Numbered from the stretch's first letter, positions 43,237 through 52,989 are shown. The stretch is DNA of 64,000 nucleotides from Leptothermofonsia sp049200465 (GCF_049200465.1 NZ_CP120836.1:3844001-3908000); one strand, 5' to 3'. Numbers and translations are program-made. The notes: generated by a model not told the origin, from the sequence alone.

Positions 43237-44550
43237 TTAACTTTTGCTATCAGTTCTTCTGGGAGTCTGCTGGGCTTTGATTTGTTGGGTGAGAATGTCG
43301 AGCGCTTTCGCGTACTGAGGATCGGCGGTAGTACCAATTTTGTCGCGATTGGTGCTCAGATCTTTTCGTTGTTCATCGGTGAGTTTGACTTCTACATCGG
43401 GGTCGATACCATGTTTGTTAATGTCTCGACCGCTGGGAGTCAGGTATTTGGCGATCGTCACTGCCAGACCGGCACAGTTTTTGGAACTGGGAGTGGCACA
43501 ATCCACACTGCGGACGGACTGCACTAAACCTTTGCCAAAGGTTTTGGTGCCTACTAGCACTGCCCGTTTGTTGTCCTGTAAGGCCCCGGAAAGAATTTCA
43601 CTGGCACTGGCAGAACCGCCATCCACCAGAACTACCAAGGGTTTATCAGTCAGGGCGCGATTGTTTGCCCGTTCCCGTTCTTGTTCACCTTTGCGATCAA
43701 CTGTAGAGACGATCGCCCCCTCCTTGAGCCACATGCGAGCAATGTCAATACTGGTATAAAGCAGGCCACCAGGATTAGAGCGCAAATCCAGAATATAGCC
43801 GCTCACCTGCTGGTTTTCTAGCTTTTGAATCGCATTCCGCATTTCCTGAGGTGCATTCTGGCTGAACTGAATCAGACGAATATAACCAACGCCGCCGGTG
43901 GGAGTCTTCTGATAGCTGTAGCGTACTGGATGAATTTCAATACGTGCCCGCTTGAGATTAAATTCAAGCTGCTTGTTTCCTCGCAGGATCGTGAGCTTAA
44001 CTAGAGTTCCTGGTTGCCCCCGAATCAGTTTCACCGCCTGATCAACCGGCATACCTTCTGTACTCTTGTCATCGATATGAGAAATGATGTCTTTGGCTAA
44101 AATTCCGGCTTTGGAGGCAGGAGAGTCTTCTATAGGAGCAATAACAGTCAATTTCTTTGTTTTTTCATCTGCGGCCAGTTGAATTCCAACTCCGGTTAGT
44201 TCACCGGAGGTGTCAATTTGCATATTTCTGAACTCATCCGGGTCCATGAAGCGAGTGTAGGGATCGTTGAGCTTTTTGAGCATCTCCCGGATGGCCTTGT
44301 AAGCCTCTTCCTTACTAGTGTAGGAACGGTTCAAATACTCCTTGCGGACTGTCTTCCAATCTACCTGGTTAAAGGTGCCATCAACATACTGCTGATCGAT
44401 AATCTGCCAGACTTCATCCACAAGTTCCTTCGGGCTTTCACTGAAGAAGGCCTGCCCCGCAGATAGATGAAGCCCAGCTCCAGTAATGGTCACAGCGCTA
44501 ACGGCAGCGGCGGTTGCGCCTAGAACAAGCCCACGTTTTGTGATTGTCAT
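43237..44550 (-). CDS. Carboxyl-terminal processing protease (S41, CtpA/CtpB type)
   Basis: From the ATG at 44550 the protein is 437 residues. A signal peptide or N-terminal anchor (VLGATAAAVSAVTITGAGLH) is followed by the N-domain (DEVWQIIDQQYVDGTFN), a PDZ domain (residues about 110-200, GELTGVGIQLAADE) and the protease core. The core holds the serine in GGSASASEIL (about 313-317) and the lysine in KTFGKGLVQ (about 340). It cleaves C-terminal extensions in the lumen or periplasm; CtpA matures the D1 precursor of PSII. Which of the three cyanobacterial paralogues this is I cannot tell; CtpB is a fair guess. Confidence 0.9.
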   Translation of the reverse strand: MTITKRGLVLGATAAAVSAVTITGAGLHLSAGQAFFSESPKELVDEVWQIIDQQYVDGTFNQVDWKTVRKEYLNRSYTSKEEAYKAIREMLKKLNDPYTRFMDPDEFRNMQIDTSGELTGVGIQLAADEKTKKLTVIAPIEDSPASKAGILAKDIISHIDDKSTEGMPVDQAVKLIRGQPGTLVKLTILRGNKQLEFNLKRARIEIHPVRYSYQKTPTGGVGYIRLIQFSQNAPQEMRNAIQKLENQQVSGYILDLRSNPGGLLYTSIDIARMWLKEGAIVSTVDRKGEQERERANNRALTDKPLVVLVDGGSASASEILSGALQDNKRAVLVGTKTFGKGLVQSVRSVDCATPSSKNCAGLAVTIAKYLTPSGRDINKHGIDPDVEVKLTDEQRKDLSTNRDKIGTTADPQYAKALDILTQQIKAQQTPRRTDSKS

Positions 44551-44691
44551 AGTCTTGAGCCGAAGGAAAAACTGCAAGAGATTATGCCCAATCTAGCACA
44601 GACAATTTGCAGAAGACGCTGGAATAGTTCCTAAGACAATGATTTTCTAAAGGGAAAATCGTGCTTAAATTTTTGTTGAATTTCATAAACA

Positions 44692-44820
44692 TAAGCAGGT
44701 AGCCATCATTAGTAGCCATCATTAAATTGTCAAAAGGGGGGCATAGGCCCCAGGCAGAGGGTGAAACCCCCTCCACCCCCCCCGAAAATTATCCTTAATT
44801 TAATTGTGTCTAGCTACTTA
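44692..44820. repeat. Dispersed GC-rich repeat, family 1, copy I
   Basis: It begins TAAGCAGGTAGCCATCATTA (with a 13-bp tandem repeat of GTAGCCATCATTA) and ends CCTTAATTTAATTGTGTCTA. The core is GGGGGGCATAGGCCCC, a degenerate form of the family hairpin. It overlaps the extended in-frame region before the U32 gene start, so that extension is not real. Confidence 0.8.
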
Positions 44821-44886
44821 ACTGCTGAATCCCATGCTGAAGACCCAGCCATCACGTATGACCTCCCATCCATTGTTGGCAGCGAT

Positions 44887-47550
44887 ATGATGGCTATGGA
44901 TCTTCCATACCAGGCAGGTTTTGTTAAACCAATGCGTTCAATTTCAAATTTCTCTCCTGGTTCGGTTGTAACAGATTTGCGGCGACCAGAGCTACTATCT
45001 CCGGCAGGTCACTGGGACTGTGCCAGAGCAGCAGTTGAAAATGGAGCGGATGCCATCTACTTTGGGCTGGAGCGGTTCAATGCGCGGATGCGGGCACATA
45101 ATTTCACGGAAGCTGATTTGCCTTGCTTGATGAGGTTCTTGCATCGCAGAGGGGTGAAGGGCTACGTAACGCTCAATACCCTCATTTTCTCTAGTGAATT
45201 GGCAGAGGTAGAACAATATCTCCGAACTATCATTGCTGCTGGGGTCGATGCGGTTATTGTGCAGGATGTGGGGGTTTGCCGGTTAATTCGCCATTTGTCT
45301 CCGGACTTTCCGATCCATGCCTCTACCCAAATGACCATTACTAGTGCCGCCGGTGTGGAGTTTGCTCAATCCTTGGGTTGTCAGCTAGTGGTGCTTGCGC
45401 GGGAATGTTCGCTTCAGGAAATTGAGAAGATTCAGAAGCAAATTGGAGAGCGAGGCATTTCGCTACCTCTGGAAGTATTTGTACATGGAGCGCTGTGTGT
45501 GGCGTATTCAGGGCAATGTCTGACGAGTGAAGCGTTGGGTGGACGGTCTGCCAACCGGGGAGAGTGTGCCCAGGCATGTCGGATGCCCTATGAGTTGATT
45601 GCGGATGGGCATCTGGTGGAGTTGGGCGATCGCAAGTACCTGCTCAGCCCTCAGGATTTAATGGGGCTGGATGTGTTGCCAGATTTGGTTCAGGCAGGGG
45701 TAAGTTGCTTGAAGATAGAGGGCCGTCTGAAGACTCCGGAGTATGTTGCGAATGTGACACGGGTGTATCGTCAGGCTTTAGATCGGGCGATCGCTTCTCT
45801 TACGGACGCAGAAACTCTACAGTCCAGTGACTTGGAGAATCAGGGTCAACCGGAGTCATTCTCCTTCCCCCTCACTCCTCGCCCCTCCCCTGATCGCTAC
45901 AACCTGGAAATGGCCTTTTCTCGCGGTCTGTATCCAGGTTGGTTTCATGGGGTTAACAATCAGGAATTGGTTCACGCTCGCTTTGGTAAGAAACGGGGGG
46001 TTTACCTAGGCAAAGTTAAGCGTATTAAGAAGGATCAGGTGATGATTTGGCTTGATGCTCCAGTGAAACCGGGGGATGGGGTTGTGTTTGATGGAGGGCA
46101 TCCCGAAGCACAGGAAGAAGGGGGACGGGTTTATGCCGTTGAGAGGCGTGGGCAGGAAGCATGGTTAACCTTTGGACGGCGGGATTTGAATCTGCAACGG
46201 GTGCGGGAAGGCGATAGGGTTTGGAAGACGAGTGACCCGGAACTGGATCGGCAGTTACGCCAGACGTTTGCGGGGGATGGGCCTCAGTTTCAACGCCCAA
46301 TTCGGCTTGAGATTTATGGCGAGGTGGGGCAACCGCTGGTGGCAATCGCCCATGATGAGCAGGGGCACATCGTTCAGGTAGAGTCTGCCATGCCATTGGT
46401 GGAGGCCCATACCCGACCCCTGACGCGCGATCGCCTGCAAGAACAATTCAGCCGGTTGGGAAATACTCCGTTTCGCCTGGAAGGTCTGGCGAACCATCTG
46501 CAGGGGGCAGTAATGTTGCCTGTGAGCGAACTGAACCGTTTGCGGCGGGAAGTGGTGACCCAACTGGAGGAATTAAGAGCCAAGCCTCAACGCTGGCAAC
46601 TGCGGTCGAATGTTTCGTTCAGGGATTTGTTGCCAAACCAGGGAGCATTGATCGAGCAGCGCAACGATCAATGCTCCCACCTGCCCCACCTGATTGTGCT
46701 GGTGCGAAATTTGAATCAGTTGCAGGCGGCATTGAAAGCAGAAATTGAGACGCTTTACTGTGAATTTGAAGACCCGCGGGCGTACCGGGAAGCGGTAAAA
46801 CTCGTCAGGACTCAGGAACACAAAAACGCTTCTGCCCATTCCCCACTCCTCCCCATTCCCTCCCTATGGGTAGCCCCACCACGAATTACCAAACCTGGAG
46901 AACAGTGGATTTTGCAACAGGTGCGATCGTCCAACGCCGATGGCTATCTGGTGCGCAACTATGATCATTTGCAATTTTTTGCGGGGGAGCGCTGTATTGG
47001 GGATTTTTCCCTGAATATTGCCAATCCCCTAACTGCCTCCTACTTCAAACACTCCTTTGGATTAGAGCGATTGACGGCATCTTACGATTTGAACATCAGC
47101 CAGCTTGAAGATCTACTCAGGGAGAGTCCACCGCAGTGGTTTGAAGTAACGATTCACCAGCACATGCCTATGTTTCATATGGAGCATTGTGTATTCTGCG
47201 CCTTTCTGTCTACGGGAACTGACTATACAAACTGTGGACGACCTTGCGAGAAACATACGGTGAAGTTGCGCGATCGCGTCGGGACTGAACACATTTTGCA
47301 AGCGGATGCTGGCTGTCGCAATACCCTATTTAACGGAACGGCCCAAACTGGAGCCGAGTATGCTCAGCGTCTTTTAGCTCTGGGTTTGCGTCACTTTCGG
47401 CTTGAATTTGTCAATGAAACTCCTGAACAAGTGATACAGACCATTCAACGCTATCGTCAATTACTGCAAGGGAAAATGAGCGGTGCTCAGCTCTGGCGGG
47501 AATTGAAGCTACAGAGCCAGCTTGGGGTAACACGGGGGGCAACCCTATGA
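44887..47550 (+). CDS. U32 family protein (RlhA-like, with collagenase-like domain)
   Basis: From the ATG at 44887 the protein is 887 residues (other starts to 44932 are possible). The U32 domain shows RRPELLSPAGHWDCARAAVE, DAIYFGLERFNARMRAHNFT, VQDVGVCRLIRHLSPDFPIH and EVFVHGALCVAYSGQCLTSE with GECAQACRMPYE, the iron-sulfur Cys set. A DUF3656-type C-terminal domain follows, with HMEHCVFCAFLS and NCGRPCEKH. In E. coli RlhA such a protein hydroxylates C2501 of 23S rRNA. Two low-complexity inserts (QGQPESFSFPLTPRPSP and HKNASAHSPLLPIPSL) split conserved regions. It overlaps the radical SAM gene by 4 nt. Confidence 0.9.
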   Translation: MMAMDLPYQAGFVKPMRSISNFSPGSVVTDLRRPELLSPAGHWDCARAAVENGADAIYFGLERFNARMRAHNFTEADLPCLMRFLHRRGVKGYVTLNTLIFSSELAEVEQYLRTIIAAGVDAVIVQDVGVCRLIRHLSPDFPIHASTQMTITSAAGVEFAQSLGCQLVVLARECSLQEIEKIQKQIGERGISLPLEVFVHGALCVAYSGQCLTSEALGGRSANRGECAQACRMPYELIADGHLVELGDRKYLLSPQDLMGLDVLPDLVQAGVSCLKIEGRLKTPEYVANVTRVYRQALDRAIASLTDAETLQSSDLENQGQPESFSFPLTPRPSPDRYNLEMAFSRGLYPGWFHGVNNQELVHARFGKKRGVYLGKVKRIKKDQVMIWLDAPVKPGDGVVFDGGHPEAQEEGGRVYAVERRGQEAWLTFGRRDLNLQRVREGDRVWKTSDPELDRQLRQTFAGDGPQFQRPIRLEIYGEVGQPLVAIAHDEQGHIVQVESAMPLVEAHTRPLTRDRLQEQFSRLGNTPFRLEGLANHLQGAVMLPVSELNRLRREVVTQLEELRAKPQRWQLRSNVSFRDLLPNQGALIEQRNDQCSHLPHLIVLVRNLNQLQAALKAEIETLYCEFEDPRAYREAVKLVRTQEHKNASAHSPLLPIPSLWVAPPRITKPGEQWILQQVRSSNADGYLVRNYDHLQFFAGERCIGDFSLNIANPLTASYFKHSFGLERLTASYDLNISQLEDLLRESPPQWFEVTIHQHMPMFHMEHCVFCAFLSTGTDYTNCGRPCEKHTVKLRDRVGTEHILQADAGCRNTLFNGTAQTGAEYAQRLLALGLRHFRLEFVNETPEQVIQTIQRYRQLLQGKMSGAQLWRELKLQSQLGVTRGATL

Positions 47551-48887
47551 GTGAAGCTTCGATCCGTCCAGCGCTAATTACTACGGTATTGCCTGATTCC
47601 ATTGCGGCTGAGGTTGGATTTGAAGTGGGCGATCGCCTAGTTGCCATTAATGGTCAACGCCCCCGCGATTTAATCGACTACCAGTTTCTCTGTGCCGATG
47701 AAGTGCTGGAACTGGAAGTTTTGGATAGGAGCGGCAGAACGCACCAGATTGAAATTGAAAAAGATTACGACGAAGACCTGGGGTTGGAGTTTGACACGGC
47801 CCTGTTTGATGGGTTGATTCAGTGCAATAATCGCTGTCCGTTTTGCTTTATCGACCAGCAACCACCTGGAAAGCGAGAAACTCTGTATTTAAAGGATGAC
47901 GACTACCGACTCAGTTTTCTCTACGGCAGTTATCTGACGTTGACCAATCTCAGCCCCAAAGAGTGGGAACGGATTGAACAAATGCGGCTATCCCCACTCT
48001 ACGTGTCTGTACATGCCACAGAGGCAGAGGTGCGAATTCGCCTATTAAAAAATCCTCGCGCTGGAAAAATCCTGGAACAGTTGCGCTGGTTTCAAGAACG
48101 GCGGTTACAAATCCATGCGCAGGTTGTCCTCTGCCCTGGAATCAATGATGGCAACCATCTAACGCAAACCTTGCTGGATCTGTCTCAGTTTCACGCAGGG
48201 GACATTCCGGCGGTTGCTTCAGTGGCGGTGGTGCCCGTCGGGTTAACGCGCTTTCGTCCAGATGGGGATGAACTCATTCCAGTCACACCTGAAAAAGCCC
48301 AGGAAGTGATTGCTCAGGTACAAGAGCTGCAAGCCAAATTTCGGCAACAGTATGGTTCTAATGTGGTTTGGTTGGCGGATGAATGGTTTTTGATCGCCAA
48401 ACAGGAGTTACCGCCAGAATCCGATTACGAGGACTATCCCCAGATTGGCAATGGCGTTGGTTCAATTCGGCTATTTCTGAAGGAGTTTCAAAAGGCTGCC
48501 CGCAAGTTACCGAAGCGCCTGAAGTCGCCGCGTCACTTTACCTGGGTTGTGGGAAATGCGGTGGAACTTGCTTTTCAGCCGATTGTGCAGCGGTTGAATC
48601 AGGTGCAGGGGCTGGAGGTAAGGATGGTGGCGATCGCCAGCAAATACTGGGGACAGACCATGACCGTGACGGGGTTGCTCACCGGACAGGACATTCTCAA
48701 TGCCCTGAAGGACCAGGATCTGGGGGACGGTGTCCTGCTTCCCTCCCTCATGCTTAAGCAGGGAGATACTCGCTTCCTGGATGACATGACCGTTGCCGAC
48801 CTGGCTCAACAATTGAATACTCGAATCCTGCCTGTCAGCGGCGTGGAGGAGTTGGTTGAGAGGTGTAAGGGGAGAGGGGGGGAGTGA
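47547..48887 (+). CDS. TIGR03279 family radical SAM protein (PDZ-DUF512)
   Basis: The 446-residue protein has a PDZ-like start, ALITTVLPDSIAAEVGFEVG, and the radical SAM-like cysteine set CNNRCPFCFIDQQPPGKRET, here CxxxCxxC. Later motifs are SFLYGSYLTLTNLSPKEWER, ARVAVVPVGLTRFR-like (VASVAVVPVGLTRF) and the DUF512 end with GQTMTVTGLLTGQDIL. The family is specific to cyanobacteria and some other bacteria (YllA-like); the reaction is unknown. ATGA overlap with the U32 gene suggests coupled translation. The two both have Fe-S cofactors. Confidence 0.9.
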   Translation: MSEASIRPALITTVLPDSIAAEVGFEVGDRLVAINGQRPRDLIDYQFLCADEVLELEVLDRSGRTHQIEIEKDYDEDLGLEFDTALFDGLIQCNNRCPFCFIDQQPPGKRETLYLKDDDYRLSFLYGSYLTLTNLSPKEWERIEQMRLSPLYVSVHATEAEVRIRLLKNPRAGKILEQLRWFQERRLQIHAQVVLCPGINDGNHLTQTLLDLSQFHAGDIPAVASVAVVPVGLTRFRPDGDELIPVTPEKAQEVIAQVQELQAKFRQQYGSNVVWLADEWFLIAKQELPPESDYEDYPQIGNGVGSIRLFLKEFQKAARKLPKRLKSPRHFTWVVGNAVELAFQPIVQRLNQVQGLEVRMVAIASKYWGQTMTVTGLLTGQDILNALKDQDLGDGVLLPSLMLKQGDTRFLDDMTVADLAQQLNTRILPVSGVEELVERCKGRGGE

Positions 48888-48969
48888 GGGTGTAAAGAAA
48901 CCTCACTCATCACCCCATTACCCTATCACTTCCTCACCCCTCTCTAACGACTAACAACTAACAACTCCC

Positions 48970-50884
48970 TTACCCTCTATCCTGCCGCAGGGCTGAAATA
49001 TCCCAGGCTAGATCGACTTCGTGGGTCAATTCCTGGTCATCAGTTTGTAGCAGTTGTTCTAACTGCTGGGCTAGCTGGCGCGATCGCGCAATCAGGACGG
49101 TTTCATCACGGTTCTCGGCAAAGGCCATCTCCCGCAGGGCTTCTTCATCGTGCTCTTTGAAGGTAAGGGCTGCGCGGCGGGCTTTGTAAGACCGAACCCC
49201 TAGAAGCTTAAGGGCTTCCATCCCCATTTCCAGGGCTGAGCCAAAGGTTTCCCGTTGCACCCCATCCGCACCCCGTCGAATCAGCTCGTAGGCATGGCTA
49301 CGGTCAATTGCTCGTGCCAATATTTTCAGGTGGGGAAAGCGTTTACGGGCCAGTTCAACTACTTCCAAAATGGTGTCACGTTCATCAATTGCCACAACCA
49401 GCAGTTTGGCTCTTGCTGCTCTGGCGGCCTGGAGTAGTTCGATGCGGGAGGCATCGCCATAGAATATTTTGAACCCAAAGCGGCGCAGCATCTCGATTTG
49501 CCCTGGATTGTGATCCAAAATCGTAGCTTTGCAACCATTGGCGGCCAGCAACCGTCCCACAATTTGATCAAACCGCCCAAACCCAGCAATCACAACCGGA
49601 TTTTCGTTGTCATCGATTTCGTCATCGTCGCGATCGGGGTGAGTTCAGCAAAGCGAGGTTGTACCAGTCAATCGTTGATGATCATAATCAGCGGGGTAAG
49701 TGCCATGGAAAGCGCCACCGCCACCACTAAAGGATTAGTGATGGAAGCCGGAAGCACCCGGTTTTGGGTAGCGAAGGAGAACAGCACGAAGGCAAATTCT
49801 CCTCCCTGGGCCAGGGCACAGTCGAAGAGAATACTCTGGCTCAGGGGTAGCTTGAAGAATTGTCCCAATCCGAACAGGATAATGAATTTGGCGATCGCCA
49901 AACCCAGCACTAATTCCAGAATCAGAAGTGGCTGCTGAACCAGCAGATTGAAGTTAATGCTGGCTCCCACTGAAATAAAGAACAGTCCCAGAAGCAACCC
50001 TTTGAAGGGGGCAATATCGGTTTCCAGTTCGTGTCGGTACTCATTGTCCGCTAAGACCACACCAGCCACAAAGGTTCCTAAGGCGGGTGAAAGCCCTACT
50101 TGCTGCATTGCCAGGGCAATGCCAATTACCAGAAGCAATGCCGTTGCAGTAAAGATTTCCTTCAGTTGCGTGTCAGCAATGAAACGGAAAATTGGGCGCA
50201 TCAAAAACCTTCCGACAACAATGATGCTACCCACCGTTCCCACGACTACTAGAGTCTGTAGCCTCCTGGGAGGGCGGCCCCCTGCTCTGTCGCCTGTCCA
50301 GCGGCAACCAGGATTACTCCGCTGTTTGCCAGACTGGCTGATGAATCAGGTTTTATAACCAGCAGAGGCAGAAATGCCAGGATGGGGATCACTGCGATGT
50401 CCTGAAAAAGCAGGACTGAAAAAGCAGACTGCCCTGCTTCTGTCTTCATCAACCCCTTTTCGTTCAAGGTGTGCAGCACAATCGCCGTTGAAGATTGAGC
50501 CAGGATTAAGCCTACCGCCAGCGCCATTTGCCAGGGAAGCCCAGCAAAGATCCCAATAACCGCAATCACTAGCGCCGTTACCGCTACCTGCAAGCCTCCC
50601 AAACCCAGAATGGGAACGCGTAATCGCCACAGGAGTTCTGGTTGCAGTTCTAACCCCACCAGAAACAGCATCATCACCACACCAAATTCGGCGAAGTGCA
50701 TCACATCATCACTGTATCCCTCCCCTAGAAAGCCAAACCCAAACGGACCAATCAGAACGCCCGCAATCAGATAACCCAGAACTGACCCCAACCCCAACCG
50801 TTTGGCGATTGGTACAGACACTACTGCCGTCACCAGATACACAAACGCCTGGTAAAAAAAGTCTCCACATGCATGGTGGGGCAC
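48970..50884 (-). pseudogene. Kef-type cation/proton antiporter with TrkA-N domain, broken in three places
   Basis: The N-terminal frame (GTG at 50884) has ten or so membrane segments, GSVLGYLIAGVLIGPFGFGF, VVMMLFLVGLELQPELLWRL and AVGLILAQSSTAIVLHTLNE. The middle piece (50243-49668) continues the CPA2 fold. The last (49593-48970) is a TrkA-N regulatory domain, VIAGFGRFDQIVGRLLAANG. Breaks: near 50245 one base seems missing, at 49668-49670 there is an in-frame TGA, and the run of four G at 49636-49639 is one base short. Unlike the other broken genes, this one has a stop codon and base losses, so real decay is plausible. The KefF/MdaB-like gene is upstream. Confidence 0.85.
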
Positions 50885-50916
50885 CTCCGGCTGCAAAATC
50901 AGTTCCAGGTTTTCAT

Positions 50917-51504
50917 TCAGTAGCTTGACCCGAGAGAGCTTATCCCAGGCGATCGCACCATCTCGCAAAAAGCAGAGATGATCCTGCGGTAATCCTCCGC
51001 ATGTTTGGCAATTTGCTCTTGTTCCCGGAGTTGATGGGTGCCATGGACAACAAAAGGGGGTAAACACTCCAGCCCGCAGAGGCGAGCTGTCTGCTCGAAG
51101 GGCGCGAGCAACTCTCGAATGGTAAAAAAGTTATACCCCTGCCGACAGTAAGCCTTTTCGCTCCCACCGGTTGTGATGGCTGAAAGAAATTTTTTGCCGT
51201 GCAGGGCCACTCCTCCATGACCATAGGCGAACCCATGCTCCAATACCAGGTCTTGCCACTCCTTCAAAATGGCGGGGCTGCTGTACCAGTAAAAGGGGTG
51301 GTGAAACACGATAATGTCATGGGCTAGCAGCAAGTTCTGCGCCAGCTTCACGTTGATATGGAAGTCAGGATATTCCTCGTAGAGGTCATGGATCGTTACT
51401 GAGTCCAGTCCCCTAACGGCCTGGATTAGATGCCGATTGACTCGAGATTTTTCTAGCGCTGGATGGGCGAACAGGATCAGGATTTGGTTGGGGGTTCCTG
51501 GCAT
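50917..51504 (-). CDS. KefF/MdaB-like NAD(P)H oxidoreductase
   Basis: The 195-residue flavodoxin-like protein begins MPGTPNQILILFAHPALEKS and continues DLYEEYPDFHIN, IVFHHPFYWYSSPAILKEW and GEKAYCRQGYNFFTIRELL-like (SEKAYCRQGYNFFT), the QdrB/KefF family. Such proteins activate Kef potassium efflux systems, and the Kef gene lies directly downstream. The final residues are out of frame after a run of T (50967-50971 on the plus strand). Reading the run one longer gives ISAFLRDGAIAWDKLSRVKL, the more normal end. The protein then has no stop before the Kef frame. Confidence 0.88.
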   Translation of the reverse strand: MPGTPNQILILFAHPALEKSRVNRHLIQAVRGLDSVTIHDLYEEYPDFHINVKLAQNLLLAHDIIVFHHPFYWYSSPAILKEWQDLVLEHGFAYGHGGVALHGKKFLSAITTGGSEKAYCRQGYNFFTIRELLAPFEQTARLCGLECLPPFVVHGTHQLREQEQIAKHAEDYRRIISAFCEMVRSPGISSLGSSY

Positions 51505-51637
51505 AGAGGGGGGGAAGGGGGAAGGGGGGGAGGGAGTGAATAGACAAGCTTCGCTCGATCACATCACTCCTCGTTTCTCGCTTAACAAGTAACTAACAAC
51601 CAGCAATTAATGGTAAGGGGGTAGCGATATTAATTGC

Positions 51638-52624
51638 TTAAACTTCCCAGCCCCAAAATAGGCGAGCAATCCAGAATCCAAGCAGGGCTGCGATCGCCAG
51701 CCAATCTCTGAACCGCAGGCGAAACTGGTACCATTCCACCCGGTGCTGGTTAGGACTGGTGAAGCCACGGACTTTCATGGCACTGGCCATTTGTTCGGCC
51801 CGCAGCAGCAGGTTCTCCAGCAGCCGTTCTGCAACCACTAACCAGACTTCAACACTGCGGCGCATCCCCAGCTTGCGCCAGTTAATCGCACGGGTGCTGA
51901 CAGAACGGATCAGGTTCTGAATTTCTTCCAGTACCAGCGGAATGAAACGAAGGGAAAGGGTGAGGGTGAGCGCAACTTCGGTGACTGGAAGTTTGAAACG
52001 GCGCAGGGGTTCCATCCAGTTTTCAATTGCTGCCGTGATTTCCTCGGGTGCGGTCGTTAACAGGTACAAATTTGCACTGTAGATCAGAGTAAACAACAGT
52101 GTGCTGAAGCGAATCGCCAGATCGAGCGATCGCCGGGTAACCGTAATCGGCCCTCGTTTGAATAACACATAGTTGTAATCCGTTGGTTGGCGGATAGAAG
52201 GGTTGCGTTGCTCCCCTGGCAAAGGGGGAGCGGACTGTCCAATCGCAAAGGGATTCCAGGATGATTGGGGGGCTGGCGGCAAGGTAGCAGGCTGCCTCTG
52301 AAACTCCAGCTCATCCGCAGGCAACCGGGGTTGGGAACGAACTTTAAGCCCATCGGGCATGATGGCTGTCAGTCCAAAAACCAACAGGCTCAACATCAAT
52401 AGCCACACCATCTGCTGCCGCCACACGCGCAAGGGGATCATGGCCGAAAGGGTGATGGCGATCAGCAAACCAACCAGCAAAACTCGCCAACTGGGGCTCG
52501 CCAGCAGGGGAGCAACCAGGAAAGTCATCAACCAGGCCAGCTTGATGCGAGGATCAAGCCGATGCAGCCAGGTGACGGGTTGTTCCAGGTAAAGTCCCAG
52601 AGGAAGGGAACGCAGCAGATCCAT
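51638..52624 (-). CDS. Energy-coupling factor transporter transmembrane protein (EcfT/CbiQ family)
   Basis: The 328-residue protein begins MDLLRSLPLGLYLEQPVTWL, then HRLDPRIKLAWLMTFLVAPL, typical of CbiQ/EcfT. Membrane segments include VWLLMLSLLVFGLTAIM and STLLFTLIYSANLYLLTTA. The conserved EcfT coupling helices show LPVTEVALTLTLSLRFIPLV and AINWRKLGMRRSVEVW, with the Ala-Arg-Gly type motif VRGF at the end. It links ATPases and a substrate-binding S component for cobalt, nickel or vitamins. No EcfA or S gene is in the window. A Pro-rich loop of about 60 residues (PPAPQSSWNPFAIGQSAPP) lies in the middle. Confidence 0.9.
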   Translation of the reverse strand: MDLLRSLPLGLYLEQPVTWLHRLDPRIKLAWLMTFLVAPLLASPSWRVLLVGLLIAITLSAMIPLRVWRQQMVWLLMLSLLVFGLTAIMPDGLKVRSQPRLPADELEFQRQPATLPPAPQSSWNPFAIGQSAPPLPGEQRNPSIRQPTDYNYVLFKRGPITVTRRSLDLAIRFSTLLFTLIYSANLYLLTTAPEEITAAIENWMEPLRRFKLPVTEVALTLTLSLRFIPLVLEEIQNLIRSVSTRAINWRKLGMRRSVEVWLVVAERLLENLLLRAEQMASAMKVRGFTSPNQHRVEWYQFRLRFRDWLAIAALLGFWIARLFWGWEV

Positions 52625-52713
52625 GAATGATTATCGAGTAAAACCCTCATGAATCAGGTTACTCTAATCTGCCAGACCTTGGTGTCATTTGAGGTAACAG
52701 GACGCTCAGGTCT

Positions 52714-52989
52714 TTAACCACCTGCGATCGCTGGAATAATACTGACCTCATCTCCATCTTTGAGGGATGTGTTGGCACCATCCAGGAAGCGAATATCCTC
52801 ACTGTTGACGTAAAAGTTGACGAATCTCCGCAGTTCGCCACTTTCATCACACAGCCGCGCCTTAATTCCAGGGCAGCTTTGCTCCAGCGATTCCAACAGT
52901 TCAGCGATCGTGGTGCCATTGCATTCAACTGTTGCCTGGTTGTTGGTCAACTTTTGCAGCGGAGTTGGAATGAGAACTTTTACGGGCAT
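52714..52989 (-). CDS. MoaD/ThiS-type ubiquitin-like sulfur carrier
   Basis: The 91-residue protein begins MPVKVLIPTPLQKLTNNQAT and ends with IIPAIAGG, the Gly-Gly C-terminus that takes the sulfur as a thiocarboxylate. The segment DIRFLDGANTSLKDGDEVSI is the usual ThiS/MoaD beta turn. The gene follows thrC on the same strand, 301 nt away. Some bacteria pair such a carrier (CysO) with a PLP enzyme for cysteine synthesis; the pairing with thrC is conserved in cyanobacteria but its meaning is unproven. The gene could also serve molybdopterin synthesis. Confidence 0.88.
   Translation of the reverse strand: MPVKVLIPTPLQKLTNNQATVECNGTTIAELLESLEQSCPGIKARLCDESGELRRFVNFYVNSEDIRFLDGANTSLKDGDEVSIIPAIAGG

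Noticed and set aside
44761..44886. In-frame extension upstream of the U32 gene
   Set aside because: It is encoded by dispersed repeat copy I and lies outside the family.
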